NCBI GenBank assembly: GCA_019186945.1
Contig: JABAQJ010000007.1
Location: 1-64,000 of the forward strand
Source: Gemmatimonadaceae bacterium
GTDB lineage: Bacteria; Gemmatimonadota; Gemmatimonadetes; Gemmatimonadales; Gemmatimonadaceae
DNA length: 64,000 bases
Reading direction: 5' to 3'
Shown here: positions 55,032 to 64,000 of the stretch, piece after piece
Position numbering within the stretch: position 1 is the first letter of the stretch
Layout: the number at the start of each line of letters is the position of its first letter
The notes under the pieces: model-generated
Told to the model about the DNA's origin: nothing
What the model saw: the letters and a program-made list of their open reading frames with translations, nothing else
Databases searched by the model: none
Made by a program: the position numbers and the translations under genes

Positions 55032-58000
55032 TCACCTGCCGCTCCGGCGATCAGGCACGATGCCAGCAACCGAGCGTGCCTGTGCCGCCACGGGCGCGAT
55101 CTCAACATCGGCATCGCGCCACAGGGTTGCAACCGTCTTGGCTGACCTGACGGCGCTGGCGGCGTCTCCACGGGCAGTGGCAACGGCGCTGTGCAACAGC
55201 CACAACTGGAGCAGCGACCCGACGGAGGTGACCTCTTCGGTGAGGATCCGGCCGGCATCCGGCAACGAACCGAGCGCTGCCTCCAGCACCCTTTGCGCCA
55301 TGGCGCTGTCGCCTAACGCGAGGTGCAGGCGCGCCTCGATCAGCACGTATTCCATGCCGGCATCGCCGGGCCGGTCGTCCGCTGCCTCCCGTTCGAGCGA
55401 ATCGAGTCTTGCGCGAACGCCAGCGGTGTCCCTTCGGCTCAACGCCCACTGCATGCCGAGGTATCGGTCGAGGCGGTGGCGCGTGCGATGTACGTTCGTG
55501 ACGGCGGTCGCGGGATAGGCGAGGGCGGCGGGAACGTCGAGGAGTGCGCGCCGCAGTTCCGGCGCGACGTCGTCGCGCGCCAGCGCGTCGATCGCCTGCT
55601 CTGTGCGCTCGATCATCGGTCCGACAGTCGTGCTGCTGCCGCCGGCCGAAGCGTAGACTGCCAGTCCCATCGCGGGGCCCGCTACCGAGGCGGGGAAGGG
55701 CAGGGTACCTCGCGGCGTCCAGACGAGTTCTCCGCGTGTCCACGCGCGAAGCAGCAGCGTCGCCAGCCGCAACCTGCCGGTAAGAGCGGCGGCGCTGGCC
55801 ATGATCTTCGCCTGTTCGCTGGTGACTTGCGTTCCGAAGGAGAGCAGCGAGTCAGCAAGCGACTTCGCGGCGTCGGCTCGTCCCAGTTTCACCAGCAAGC
55901 GCAGGTGGATCCCCGCGAATCGAATGCTGTCGGCGCGGGCGTGAGGCAGCGCGCGTGCCCTGAGGATCTCGCCGAGCGCGGACTCGGAACTGCCGATGGT
56001 GTCGAGCTTGGCGAGATTTTCCAGAGCCAGCGCGAGGTGCGCATGCGCGACGGCGAGGCGGGGGTTCTGGCGAACCCAGGCCGCGGTGACACCGCGGAGG
56101 AGGTTCCGGTTATGATCGATCGCCGCTACGTAGCTTCGCGGGCGCGTTCCGGGTTTTCCCGCCAGAAAATCGCTCGCCGGCCATGGGATGCGTGAGATGG
56201 TATCGCCCTCCAGGCCGGGATACGCGGCGAACTGGAGCGACTCCGCTACTGCGTACCCGACCGAGATGTCGTTGGGTGTGGCGAGCAACAGGCGCTCGAG
56301 TCGTGCGATCGCCGTGCCGCCAAGCGCAGACAGGAACGATGGCGCGAGGTTGAGCGAGCGCGCGTAGGCGGTCACGGCCGCATGCGCGCTGCTGCGGAAT
56401 CGCCAGCCGGAGGGGCTCGACGGGTCCGGCACGACGACGTTGTCCTGCAGCAGGCATTCACCCTGGCCGAACCAGGCCTCGAAGTCGAGCGAGTCGCGTG
56501 CGATCATCGACGCATACCGGGTGCACGCGACCGCGAACTGCCGACGCGCGAGCGCCAGGAGTGACAAGGCCAGCGTACGCTCGCGTGTCGACAGGGCATC
56601 GCCGAGCGCGATTGCCCGGGTAGCGGGAACCTCCCAGGACGGATCGCCATCGGAGGCCTGCCAGGCGAGAGTCTGCGCACGCCAGTAGAACGCGCGCGCG
56701 AAAGTCGAGTCGAGGCGTACCGCCAGCTCGAACAAGGCGGCTGCGGAATCCAGGTCGTACGCGTTCACCCGCGCCTGTCCCGCCAGGTATGCACGCAGCG
56801 CTCCGGCATTCCGCGTCCCGGCCGGACGTGCGTCGGCTCCGCCGCCGGCGACTCGAGTGATCGCTTCGTCGGTCATCGTCGCAATGCTGTCCACCACCAC
56901 CGCCCGAGGGCCGAGTACCCGGCGGGAACGAGCCAGCGGATCCGCCTTCGGCTTGGCGGTGTCGAAGACGGAGAGCCGGACGTCCACGCCGGCGTCGGCC
57001 TCGGAAACGACCCCCCACACCAGCCGGCCGGCTCCCAGACCTCGCGCGGTCGCGAGCGCGTCCGCCAGGGTGAACTCCTGTCCATTTCGCCGGGACACGG
57101 CGTCCCGTACGCGCATGTCATCCGCCAGGTTCACCCCGCGCCAGCGCTGCAGAGCGTCGGTCACCAGCCGGGCGACGTCGTCGCCATCCAGTTCGCCCAG
57201 TGCCCGTGTCCCGCCATCGGCGAACGGAAGCACGATGAACAGGTCGGGATTGACCGGCGACTGCCTGGATCCCCAGAGGAAGTTGTATAGCAGGGCGCCA
57301 CTCAGGAGCACGGCGGCTACACCGGACAACGCCAGTTTTCGCCACCGCGGCACGGGTACGGGCAGGGGCGCGATCGCGGCCGCAAGCTCGGCGGACAGGA
57401 TATCCGCACTGGCATGGCGCTCCGCCGGATCCAACGCCAGCGTGCGCATGACGACGGCCGTGAGCGTGTGTGGAAGGTCAGCACGGATCGTTGACGGATC
57501 GCGCGGCGTCGTCGTCAGGCGCGCTGCCAGCAGCGAACGCCCGGACGTGGCCGCATGCGGCGTGACGCCCGTCAACATTTCGTAGATGACGCAGCCGAGG
57601 CTGTAGATGTCCGACTGCTCCGTGAGTTCGCGCTCGCCGCTCGCCTGCTCGGGGCTCATGTAGGGCAGCGTGCCGATGGCGTGTCCGGCACCGGTGACCT
57701 GTCCGGTCGTAGCGACGTGAAGCGCCCGCGCGATCCCGAAGTCGCCGACGAGGGCGTGGCCGTCGCTGATCATGATGTTCTCCGGCTTCACATCGCGGTG
57801 CAGCACGTCGTTCCGGTGGGCGTACGCCAGTGCGTCACAGACTTCGCGGGCGAGTTCCACCGCCGCCTGAGGCTTCATGGTTCCATCGCGCCTGAGCAGC
57901 TCGCGCAAGGTGGCGCCTTCCACGAACGGCATGACGTAAAAGAGCCCGCCGGCGGCCTCGCCCGAGTCGAAGAGGGGCAGGATGTGCGGGTGCTGGAGCC

Positions 58001-58205
58001 GCGCGGCGACGCGGATTTCGCGCAGGAACCGTTCGCCTTCGATCGCGCCCAGGTACTCGGGTCGAAGCGCCTTGATCGCGACGGTGCGTCCATGGCGGAT
58101 GTCGAGTGCCCGGTAGACCACGGCCATCGAGCCCGCGTTGATCTCGCGCTCGAGCGAATACCGACCCTGCAGCGCAGCCTGCAACCCTTCCCGGAACTCC
58201 GGCAT
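55032..58205 (-). CDS. Transmembrane Ser/Thr kinase with large TPR-like C-terminal region (kinase 2)
   Basis: 1057 residues. Kinase domain ~15-275: Lys45, HRDVKPENIMI, GDFGIARAL, GTLPYMSPEQ are intact, but the glycine loop reads INAGSMAVVY, where Asn and Ser replace two of the usual glycines (compare GSGGMAVV in kinase 1). A single membrane helix follows (LALSGVAAVLLSGALLYNFL), then a TolB-like start (LFIVLPFADGGTRALG) and ~700 residues of helical TPR-type repeats, presumably extracytoplasmic. The ATG at 58205 (MPEFREGLQ) was chosen over the open frame to 58496, which is basic and low-complexity. Divergent from the deacylase gene. Confidence 0.88.
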   Translation of the reverse strand: MPEFREGLQAALQGRYSLEREINAGSMAVVYRALDIRHGRTVAIKALRPEYLGAIEGERFLREIRVAARLQHPHILPLFDSGEAAGGLFYVMPFVEGATLRELLRRDGTMKPQAAVELAREVCDALAYAHRNDVLHRDVKPENIMISDGHALVGDFGIARALHVATTGQVTGAGHAIGTLPYMSPEQASGERELTEQSDIYSLGCVIYEMLTGVTPHAATSGRSLLAARLTTTPRDPSTIRADLPHTLTAVVMRTLALDPAERHASADILSAELAAAIAPLPVPVPRWRKLALSGVAAVLLSGALLYNFLWGSRQSPVNPDLFIVLPFADGGTRALGELDGDDVARLVTDALQRWRGVNLADDMRVRDAVSRRNGQEFTLADALATARGLGAGRLVWGVVSEADAGVDVRLSVFDTAKPKADPLARSRRVLGPRAVVVDSIATMTDEAITRVAGGGADARPAGTRNAGALRAYLAGQARVNAYDLDSAAALFELAVRLDSTFARAFYWRAQTLAWQASDGDPSWEVPATRAIALGDALSTRERTLALSLLALARRQFAVACTRYASMIARDSLDFEAWFGQGECLLQDNVVVPDPSSPSGWRFRSSAHAAVTAYARSLNLAPSFLSALGGTAIARLERLLLATPNDISVGYAVAESLQFAAYPGLEGDTISRIPWPASDFLAGKPGTRPRSYVAAIDHNRNLLRGVTAAWVRQNPRLAVAHAHLALALENLAKLDTIGSSESALGEILRARALPHARADSIRFAGIHLRLLVKLGRADAAKSLADSLLSFGTQVTSEQAKIMASAAALTGRLRLATLLLRAWTRGELVWTPRGTLPFPASVAGPAMGLAVYASAGGSSTTVGPMIERTEQAIDALARDDVAPELRRALLDVPAALAYPATAVTNVHRTRHRLDRYLGMQWALSRRDTAGVRARLDSLEREAADDRPGDAGMEYVLIEARLHLALGDSAMAQRVLEAALGSLPDAGRILTEEVTSVGSLLQLWLLHSAVATARGDAASAVRSAKTVATLWRDADVEIAPVAAQARSVAGIVPDRRSGR

Positions 58206-58351
58206 GCTGCCTTCCGATGGCTTGCCCCAAGTATACGCGGATAGCCCAGCGCCAGTCAGTCGCACGCCGTGGCGCTGCCCGGTATTCGCCTTGCCCGACC
58301 CGGCTCGAGACGTACCTTTGCCCGACGTGCCCAACTCTATCGAGGTGTCCG

Positions 58352-60085
58352 ATGTTCGTTTCGACGTCCTGTCGCTGGTGGAGCCTGACGGTTGTTGCGA
58401 TGTGGGGCTGGTCATGCTCCGCGCCGCCCGCCCGGACGTCTGGCTACGACGTCGTGATCGCCAACGGCAGGATCGTCGACGGAACGGGGAACCCATACTA
58501 CTACGGCGACATCGGGATCACGGGTGACCGCATCGCCATGATCGCTCCCCGGTGGGCGCTGGCCGATGTCCCGGCGAAAACGAGAGTGGACGCGAGCGGT
58601 CTCGTCGTCTCACCCGGATTCATCGACATCCAGGCGCACTCCTGGAACCAGTTGCTGTTTGCCGACGGGCGCGTGATCGGCAAGGTCTCGCAGGGAGTGA
58701 CTTCGGAGATCCTTGGCGAATCCACGACACCTGGGCCGTCGAACGCGAACATCGACTCGCTCTACGGCGGGGGTAGCCAGTCAGACGCAACGATGCGGGC
58801 GCACGTGGCGCAATTCCGCGGGTCGCACGGGTTTTCAGCCTGGCTGGAGCAGATGGAGAAGCACGGCAACTCGGTCAATGTCGGTTCATATCTTGGCGCG
58901 GCGACCGTTCGGGCGTACGCGATGGGACAGCAGGAGGGTGCGGCCAGCGCATCGCAGCTGGATACGATGCGCGCCATCGTGCGGAACGCGATGGCCGATG
59001 GCGCCTTCGGGATTTCCAGTGCGTTGATCTATCCGCCTGGAAGCTACGCGGGAACGGACGAATTGATCGAGCTGGCGAAGGCGATGTCGCCACTCCACGG
59101 CACGTACATCTCGCACGTCCGGTCGGAGGAGAGCCGACTCCTCGCGGCGCTGGACGAAGCGATTCGCATTGGGCGGGAAGGGGAGGTACCGGTAGTGATC
59201 TACCACCTCAAGGCCAGCGGTCGCGTCAACTGGCCGCTGGCGGAGCCGGCCATGGCCAGGATCGACTCGGCGCGGGCGGCCGGACAGGACGTGAAGGCCA
59301 CGATGTACCCGTATCCCGCCAGCGGCAACAACCTGTCGTCATGCATTCCGGGGTGGGTGCATGCTGACGGGAAACTCCTCGAGAGACTCGGCGACCAGTC
59401 ACTGCGGGCACGGATCCGGAAGGAGATGTCCGACATGTCGCCAGGGGCCGAGGTGTACTGCCAGCACAATCCCCCCGATGCATACCAGATCGCCGGTTTC
59501 GCGAAGCCCGAATGGAAGACATACGAGGGCAAGCGGCTCGACGAGATTGCCCGGGGTCTGAAAAAGGACTGGATGGACGCTGTGATCGAGCTGACGATCG
59601 GAGAAAGGAATACGCTCGGCAAGATCTCGTTCGGCATGTCGGAGGCGAACGTGTCGAAAATGCTGGCGCGACCGTGGGTGGTGATCGGGAGCGATGCCGG
59701 CGGTTACGATCCGGATACCACGACGGAACTCGTTCATCCGCGCTCGTACGGTACGTTCCCGCGCGTCCTGGGCAAGTATGCCCGTGACGAACGGCTTTTT
59801 CCGCTCGAAGACGCGGTGCGGAAGATGACCTGGTCCACGGCCGAGATTCTGGGCTTGCGAGACCGAGGCATGCTGAAGGAGGGCATGTTTGCCGACGTGG
59901 TCATCTTCGATCCAGCCACCATCATCGACAAATCAACGTTCGAGCAACCGCACCAGTTGTCGGTCGGAGTTCGTGACGTATTCGTCAACGGGGTCGCGGT
60001 CTGGCGCGATGGAAAGCACACGGGTGCAACGCCGGGTCGTGCGTTGCGTGGCGCCGGCTGGACCGGGGCACCGAGCGAGCGATGA
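58352..60085 (+). CDS. N-acyl-D-amino-acid deacylase-like amidohydrolase, lipoprotein
   Basis: 577 residues. Signal with lipobox (AMWGWSC, Cys22). An amidohydrolase fold starting VVIANGRIVDGTGNP, with later metal/catalytic positions YISHVRSE, VIYHLKASG and IGSDAGG seen in order, fits D-aminoacylase-type enzymes. The usual HxH strand is altered to IDIQAHS (Gln94, His96), so the first His is missing. It ends with a typical SVGVRDVFVNGVAV strand. GAGGTG precedes the ATG at 58352. It overlaps the M20 gene by four bases (ATGA); together they suggest periplasmic processing of modified peptides or D-amino-acid conjugates. Confidence 0.88.
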   Translation: MFVSTSCRWWSLTVVAMWGWSCSAPPARTSGYDVVIANGRIVDGTGNPYYYGDIGITGDRIAMIAPRWALADVPAKTRVDASGLVVSPGFIDIQAHSWNQLLFADGRVIGKVSQGVTSEILGESTTPGPSNANIDSLYGGGSQSDATMRAHVAQFRGSHGFSAWLEQMEKHGNSVNVGSYLGAATVRAYAMGQQEGAASASQLDTMRAIVRNAMADGAFGISSALIYPPGSYAGTDELIELAKAMSPLHGTYISHVRSEESRLLAALDEAIRIGREGEVPVVIYHLKASGRVNWPLAEPAMARIDSARAAGQDVKATMYPYPASGNNLSSCIPGWVHADGKLLERLGDQSLRARIRKEMSDMSPGAEVYCQHNPPDAYQIAGFAKPEWKTYEGKRLDEIARGLKKDWMDAVIELTIGERNTLGKISFGMSEANVSKMLARPWVVIGSDAGGYDPDTTTELVHPRSYGTFPRVLGKYARDERLFPLEDAVRKMTWSTAEILGLRDRGMLKEGMFADVVIFDPATIIDKSTFEQPHQLSVGVRDVFVNGVAVWRDGKHTGATPGRALRGAGWTGAPSER

Positions 60086-61539
60086 AGCGCATCCTCCTCC
60101 TGCTGGCCTTCGTCGGCGTGGGACTGGTTGCGATCATGACCTTCCGTGCCACGCGATTGCGACCGCATCGGACGCAGGCCGGATCGCTCGATCCGCAGAT
60201 AGAGAGCGCGCCTGTCTCGGTCGACCGTTTCGCGGCCGCGCTGCGCTTTCCGACGGTTTCGACTCAGGATTCCGTGGCGTTCGACCAGCGGCCGTTCCTC
60301 GAGCTGCACGACTACTTGCGTACTGCGTACCCGAAGGTGGATTCGGGCCTGGTGCGCGAGGTAGTGAGCAGGTACTCGCTGCTCTACACATGGCGTGGAA
60401 GCGATACCACGCTGGCGCCGATGCTGCTGATGGGGCATCTGGACGTCGTACCGGTGGAAGCGGGGACGGAGTCGATGTGGAAGCATCCCCCGTTCGCTGG
60501 CGACACCGCGGGCGGTTTCCTGTGGGGACGCGGGTCGCTGGACGACAAGGCGAGCGTGCTGGGCATCCTCGAGGCCGCAGATCTGCTGCTGAGCATCGGG
60601 TTCCGGCCGGAGCGCACGATCCTGTTCGCCTTCGGCCACGATGAGGAATTGGGCGGCTATGCCGGCGCCGCCGAACTGGCAAGCGTGATCCAGCAGCGTT
60701 ATGGCAGGGTTTCGTTCCTCGTCGACGAGGGTGGAACGATGTCGCAGGGGATGATGCCCGGGGTGAAGCCGATGGTCGGATTGGTGGCTGTGGCGGAGAA
60801 GTCATCGGCGAGCATTGAGCTGACGGTCGAAGGAGCGGGCGGGCACTCGTCGATGCCGCCCGATCATTCGGCTCTTGGCGTCCTCGCCCGTGCGCTGACG
60901 AGGATCGAGGACAACCAGATGAAGCCCGCGTTGACGCCGGTCATGGAACAGATGCTTCTGCGATTGGCTCCGGAAATGCCGTTCGGCACCCGCATGGCGA
61001 TCGCCAACCTCTGGTTGTTACGACCGGCGGTGGTCGCCGGACTGCTCGGCGACGAGAAGACCGCGACGATGTTGCGTACCAGCACGGCGGTGACGATGGC
61101 GAGCGGAAGTCCGAAGGAGAACGTTCTGCCGATTCGCGCGCGCGCGGTGGTGAACTTCCGCATCCGTCCGGGGGAGACGCCTAACGACGTCCTCCGGCAC
61201 GTCAGCGCGGTCGTGGGCGATACGGCGGTGCATGCGCGCATGCTGGGCACGCCGCGCGAGCCGTCGCCGGTCGCGGATTACGACGCGCCGGAATTCGCGA
61301 TACTCGAGCGGACCATCGCGCAAACGTTTCCGGGCAGCGTGACGGTGCCGTTCCTGCTCGCCGGCGCGACCGACACCCGACATTACGAAGGGCTCACACG
61401 CAACGTTTATCGCTTCCTCCCCACGGTGGCCACGCCCGACATTCTGTCCGGCGCGCACGGCACCAACGAGCGCACCCGGACTGCGGACTTCATCCGTGGA
61501 GTGCGTTTCTTCGCCCAGCTGATGAAGAATGCCCAGTAA
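60082..61539 (+). CDS. M20-family metallo-carboxypeptidase/deacetylase, membrane-anchored
   Basis: 485 residues. An N-terminal hydrophobic helix (residues 4-20) anchors or exports it. M20 motifs: MGHLDVVPVE, GRGSLDDKAS, FGHDEELGG, a mid lid domain with EGAGGHSSMP and a final His in AHGTNERT. These supply the two-zinc site and catalytic Glu of carboxypeptidases such as CPS1-like enzymes. Coupled translation with the deacylase gene suggests sequential attack on acylated or peptide substrates. Confidence 0.92.
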   Translation: MKRILLLLAFVGVGLVAIMTFRATRLRPHRTQAGSLDPQIESAPVSVDRFAAALRFPTVSTQDSVAFDQRPFLELHDYLRTAYPKVDSGLVREVVSRYSLLYTWRGSDTTLAPMLLMGHLDVVPVEAGTESMWKHPPFAGDTAGGFLWGRGSLDDKASVLGILEAADLLLSIGFRPERTILFAFGHDEELGGYAGAAELASVIQQRYGRVSFLVDEGGTMSQGMMPGVKPMVGLVAVAEKSSASIELTVEGAGGHSSMPPDHSALGVLARALTRIEDNQMKPALTPVMEQMLLRLAPEMPFGTRMAIANLWLLRPAVVAGLLGDEKTATMLRTSTAVTMASGSPKENVLPIRARAVVNFRIRPGETPNDVLRHVSAVVGDTAVHARMLGTPREPSPVADYDAPEFAILERTIAQTFPGSVTVPFLLAGATDTRHYEGLTRNVYRFLPTVATPDILSGAHGTNERTRTADFIRGVRFFAQLMKNAQ

Positions 61540-61604
61540 CGCTGCTGCCACCGGCATCGAGAGGCCGATAGTATTCTCACGCGTCCTCCGGTAGAGCCGA
61601 TCGA

Positions 61605-64000
61605 GTGACAAACGGGAAAGTCTGTCCACAGTGCGGAACGAAGTACGACGCCGAGCATCGCTTCTGTCAGAGAGATGGCGCCACGCTCGTCGCCGAGAAT
61701 CCGAACGAGTCGCTGATCGGGGCGATTATCGCCGACCGCTATCATGTCATCGAGAAGCTGGGTGAAGGCGGCATGGGCGAGGTGTACCTTGCCGAGCATG
61801 TGCGCATCAGGCGCAAGGTGGCGGTGAAAGTCATGCGCCGCTGGATGTCCGCGGACGCGACGGCACTCGGTAGATTCCATCGCGAGGCAGAGAACGCGAG
61901 CCAGATCTCGCACACCAACGTTGCCACGATCTACGACTTCGGGGAGACGGGCGACGGCATGGTGTACTTCGCCATGGAGTACGTCGATGGCGATCCGCTG
62001 TCTGCCCTGCTGAACCGGGAACCCCGGTTGAGCGTGGTTCGTGCCTGCTACATCGTGCGACAGATTGCCGACGCTCTGGCGGCGGCGCACGCGTTAGGCA
62101 TCCTGCATCGGGACCTGAAGCCGGACAATGTCCTGCTGGGGAAATCGCGGAACGGGGCGGACCACGTGAAGATCGTCGATTTCGGCATCTCCCGCGTGAT
62201 GAACCGGGGCACGCAGCAGTTCACGTCGACTGGGATGGTCATCGGGACGCCCGACTACATGAGCCCGGAGCAGCTTTCCGGGGACGCGATCGACGCCCGA
62301 GCGGACAACTACGCGCTGGCACTGATCGCGTTCCGTATGCTGACGGGGGTGTCGGCGTACGCGGCGACCAACGCGCAGGAATCGCTGCTGGCGCGGCTGA
62401 CGCGGCCGGCGCAGCGGTTACGGGACGCCGCGTCCACGGTCGATTGGCCGGAGTCGATGCAGGCGGTGTTCGACCGTGCCCTGTCGGCGAAACCGGACGA
62501 GCGATTCGCGGATGCGCTCGAGTTCGCCTCCGCGCTCGATGAGGCCGCGTCGGCATTGCCCATGACGGACGAGGACGAGCGATATGTGCAGGTCATCCGG
62601 CAGCGCAGCCTGACACCGCCGCGAGTCTTCGGGACGATCGACGCGAACACGCCACCGTACGGTGCGCCTAACGTCGAAAGCACGCCGACGGTGGCGCGCC
62701 CGCGAGTGTGGGCGCCGACGCTGGCGCCTTTGCAGCCGGCCGCGGCTGAAGCTGGCGTGGGCGAGAAGGCCGCAGCTGAGGTACGGCGTGCCCAAACGCT
62801 CCCCGATCCGACTGCAACCGCCAACCGCGGACAACCGCCATCTGCAACAGCCTCCGGTTCGCCGGCGCGGGGATACGCTCGGTGGGCGATCGGCGGCGGC
62901 GCTGCGCTTGCCGGGGCGCTGGTGCTCGCGCGCTTCCTGGGGACGCGCGGGCCCACGCTCTCCGAGGCAGCACCGGTCGCGGACTCGGCCGCGGTGGCGC
63001 CAGCGTCCGCAGCGGCCGATTCGCTGAGTAACCTCACGGCGGCCACGCCGATGTTGACCAGCGACGCCGTCGTGTCGCGTGCCTCGCGTTCGGTGTTCGC
63101 CGTTTCGTCGCCGGCCGGTCATGGCGCCGGATTCCTTGCGGACTCGTCCGGGCTGGTGGTGACGTCTGCGAACCTCGTACCTGACGATCGCGTGCTCGCC
63201 ATCCAGGTGGATGACACGCACCGGTTTCGAGCTCCGGTCGTGCTGGCAGAAAACGGGCTCGCCATCGCTCTGTTGCCGGTGCCGGTCTGTCGCGGCTGCC
63301 AGCCGCTTTCCTTCGCGAATGACAACTCGGTCGTCTCGTCGGGCGATTCCGTCGTCGCGATTGGCTCGCCGGAGAGCTCGGGACGCGTGAAGCGCGGCGT
63401 GATCGAGACCAGCACGGGATCGCGGTTCGCCGCGTCGTTCGAGGTCGGGGCCCGTCATGCCGGTGCGCCGCTCGCTTCGCTCGCAGGGACGGTGATTGCC
63501 GTAGCCACCCGCGGGCGTTCCGGTCAACCCACGCTGACTCCCGCGAGTGTGGCCGCTGCGTTGCTGGTGCGCGCCCGACAGTCGCTGGGCCGAACGGTCG
63601 CGGACACCGCCTTGCTTCCGGTGTGGCCCGCTGGCCGGATTGCCGAAGCGACGCGGTCGCGCGGGTTGCTACTGACGGACGCCGATCTCGCTGCCTATCG
63701 CATGCGGGATGACGGGTTCGAAGTGCTCGTGATGACGCCCCAGGTGATGGCGTGGCGGCGGAAACTGGCCAGCCAGCCCTCGGCGTCGCCGGACAATCCA
63801 TTCGCCGTCGGGCCCACACGCAATCGAAGGACGAACGCGATTTCCGATCCGATCCAGCGGTGGACCGAGTGGGACGAATACTGGCGGGAACGTCGCGCCG
63901 TGGTCGTTATCGACGTGTCGCCGGAAGCGACACGTCCTCCGTTCCTTGGCGGAGAGAAACCCGTGGACTTCAGGAATGGAGATGCCGAGTCGCTGGTCTT
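61605..64000 (+). CDS. Zinc-ribbon Ser/Thr kinase with membrane helix and degenerate trypsin-like domain (partial)
   Basis: At least 798 residues, open to the window end. N-terminal zinc ribbon: CPQC...FCQRDG (within residues 7-24). Kinase 47-310: GEGGMGEVY, Lys75, HRDLKPDNVLL (168-178), DFG 192-194, GTPDYMSPEQ. After a Pro/Ala-rich linker, a helix at ~427-446, then an S1C-protease-like domain (~495-650): AGFLADSSGLVVTSANLV, with Asn523 where the catalytic His would be, LAIALLPV lacking the Asp, and RHAGAPL (617-623) with Ala619 in place of the Ser. So the protease triad is absent. A GTG at 61605 starts the frame; no strong SD. Not recognised beyond about 64000. Confidence 0.9.
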   Translation, partial: MTNGKVCPQCGTKYDAEHRFCQRDGATLVAENPNESLIGAIIADRYHVIEKLGEGGMGEVYLAEHVRIRRKVAVKVMRRWMSADATALGRFHREAENASQISHTNVATIYDFGETGDGMVYFAMEYVDGDPLSALLNREPRLSVVRACYIVRQIADALAAAHALGILHRDLKPDNVLLGKSRNGADHVKIVDFGISRVMNRGTQQFTSTGMVIGTPDYMSPEQLSGDAIDARADNYALALIAFRMLTGVSAYAATNAQESLLARLTRPAQRLRDAASTVDWPESMQAVFDRALSAKPDERFADALEFASALDEAASALPMTDEDERYVQVIRQRSLTPPRVFGTIDANTPPYGAPNVESTPTVARPRVWAPTLAPLQPAAAEAGVGEKAAAEVRRAQTLPDPTATANRGQPPSATASGSPARGYARWAIGGGAALAGALVLARFLGTRGPTLSEAAPVADSAAVAPASAAADSLSNLTAATPMLTSDAVVSRASRSVFAVSSPAGHGAGFLADSSGLVVTSANLVPDDRVLAIQVDDTHRFRAPVVLAENGLAIALLPVPVCRGCQPLSFANDNSVVSSGDSVVAIGSPESSGRVKRGVIETSTGSRFAASFEVGARHAGAPLASLAGTVIAVATRGRSGQPTLTPASVAAALLVRARQSLGRTVADTALLPVWPAGRIAEATRSRGLLLTDADLAAYRMRDDGFEVLVMTPQVMAWRRKLASQPSASPDNPFAVGPTRNRRTNAISDPIQRWTEWDEYWRERRAVVVIDVSPEATRPPFLGGEKPVDFRNGDAESLV

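Noticed and set aside
1-64000. tRNA, rRNA or other structured RNA genes
   Set aside because: No T-loop GTTCGA-type segments with cloverleaf pairing and no rRNA-like sequence were recognised in the intergenic regions. Small RNAs cannot be excluded.

Overview
The window is GC-rich bacterial chromosome. Its family mix points to the Gemmatimonadota (inference from gene content, no phylogeny run): long VPS10/BNR propellers, DUF5916 and DUF5117/5118 proteins, TonB-plug proteins with carboxypeptidase-regulatory domains, several TPR-containing Ser/Thr kinases and a plant-type FabI. I support 42 protein genes, the last cut by the window end. I found no rRNA, tRNA, CRISPR array, insertion sequence or integrase.

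Layout. 1-660: no gene, but a set of degenerate ~76-82 bp repeats and a hairpin. 661-12641 (minus): seven co-directional genes, glpD > membrane protein > helix-hairpin-helix protein > glnS > Ser/Thr kinase > DUF5916 > metzincin-type lipoprotein. 13350-18067 (plus): VPS10-type propeller, then an SBP56-like lipoprotein. 18237-22423: small housekeeping genes (CopD-like, VOC, membrane protein, DinB) and a ClC antiporter with CBS domains. 23239-33641 (plus): a compact nitrate-respiration cluster made of a membrane-anchored c-type cytochrome, narG, narH, narJ, narI, narK, a SLAC1/TehA channel and an Rrf2-type Fe-S regulator. 33738-37730: DUF6544-like, GH19-like lysozyme, DUF1176-like, PQQ-type sugar dehydrogenase and a small basic protein. 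37826-43231 (minus): a four-gene overlapping operon encoding an Ig-repeat lipoprotein, a cohesin lipoprotein, a TIG lipoprotein and a secreted BNR propeller ending in a dockerin. 43666-53757: M28 peptidase, a second VPS10-type propeller, phospholipase D, a ThrE-like exporter, fabI and a TonB plug/TonB_C fusion. 54347-64000: kinase 2 with a Cys-rich lipoprotein, an N-acyl-D-amino-acid deacylase coupled to an M20 peptidase, and a zinc-ribbon kinase ending in a pseudo-protease domain.

How it fits together. The nitrate cluster looks like one transcriptional unit, with end-to-end overlaps from the cytochrome through narI and again from narK into the channel. It carries its own transport genes and probably its own redox/NO-sensing regulator. 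The most unusual system is 37826-43231. A lipoprotein cohesin and a secreted dockerin propeller are translationally coupled, which suggests a surface complex held by cohesin-dockerin pairing in an organism not known for cellulosomes. Around it lie many exported peptidases and propellers, consistent with an oligotrophic scavenger of peptides and polymers. A sequence-wide curiosity is the octamer GCCTAACG, which recurs on both strands far more often than base composition predicts.
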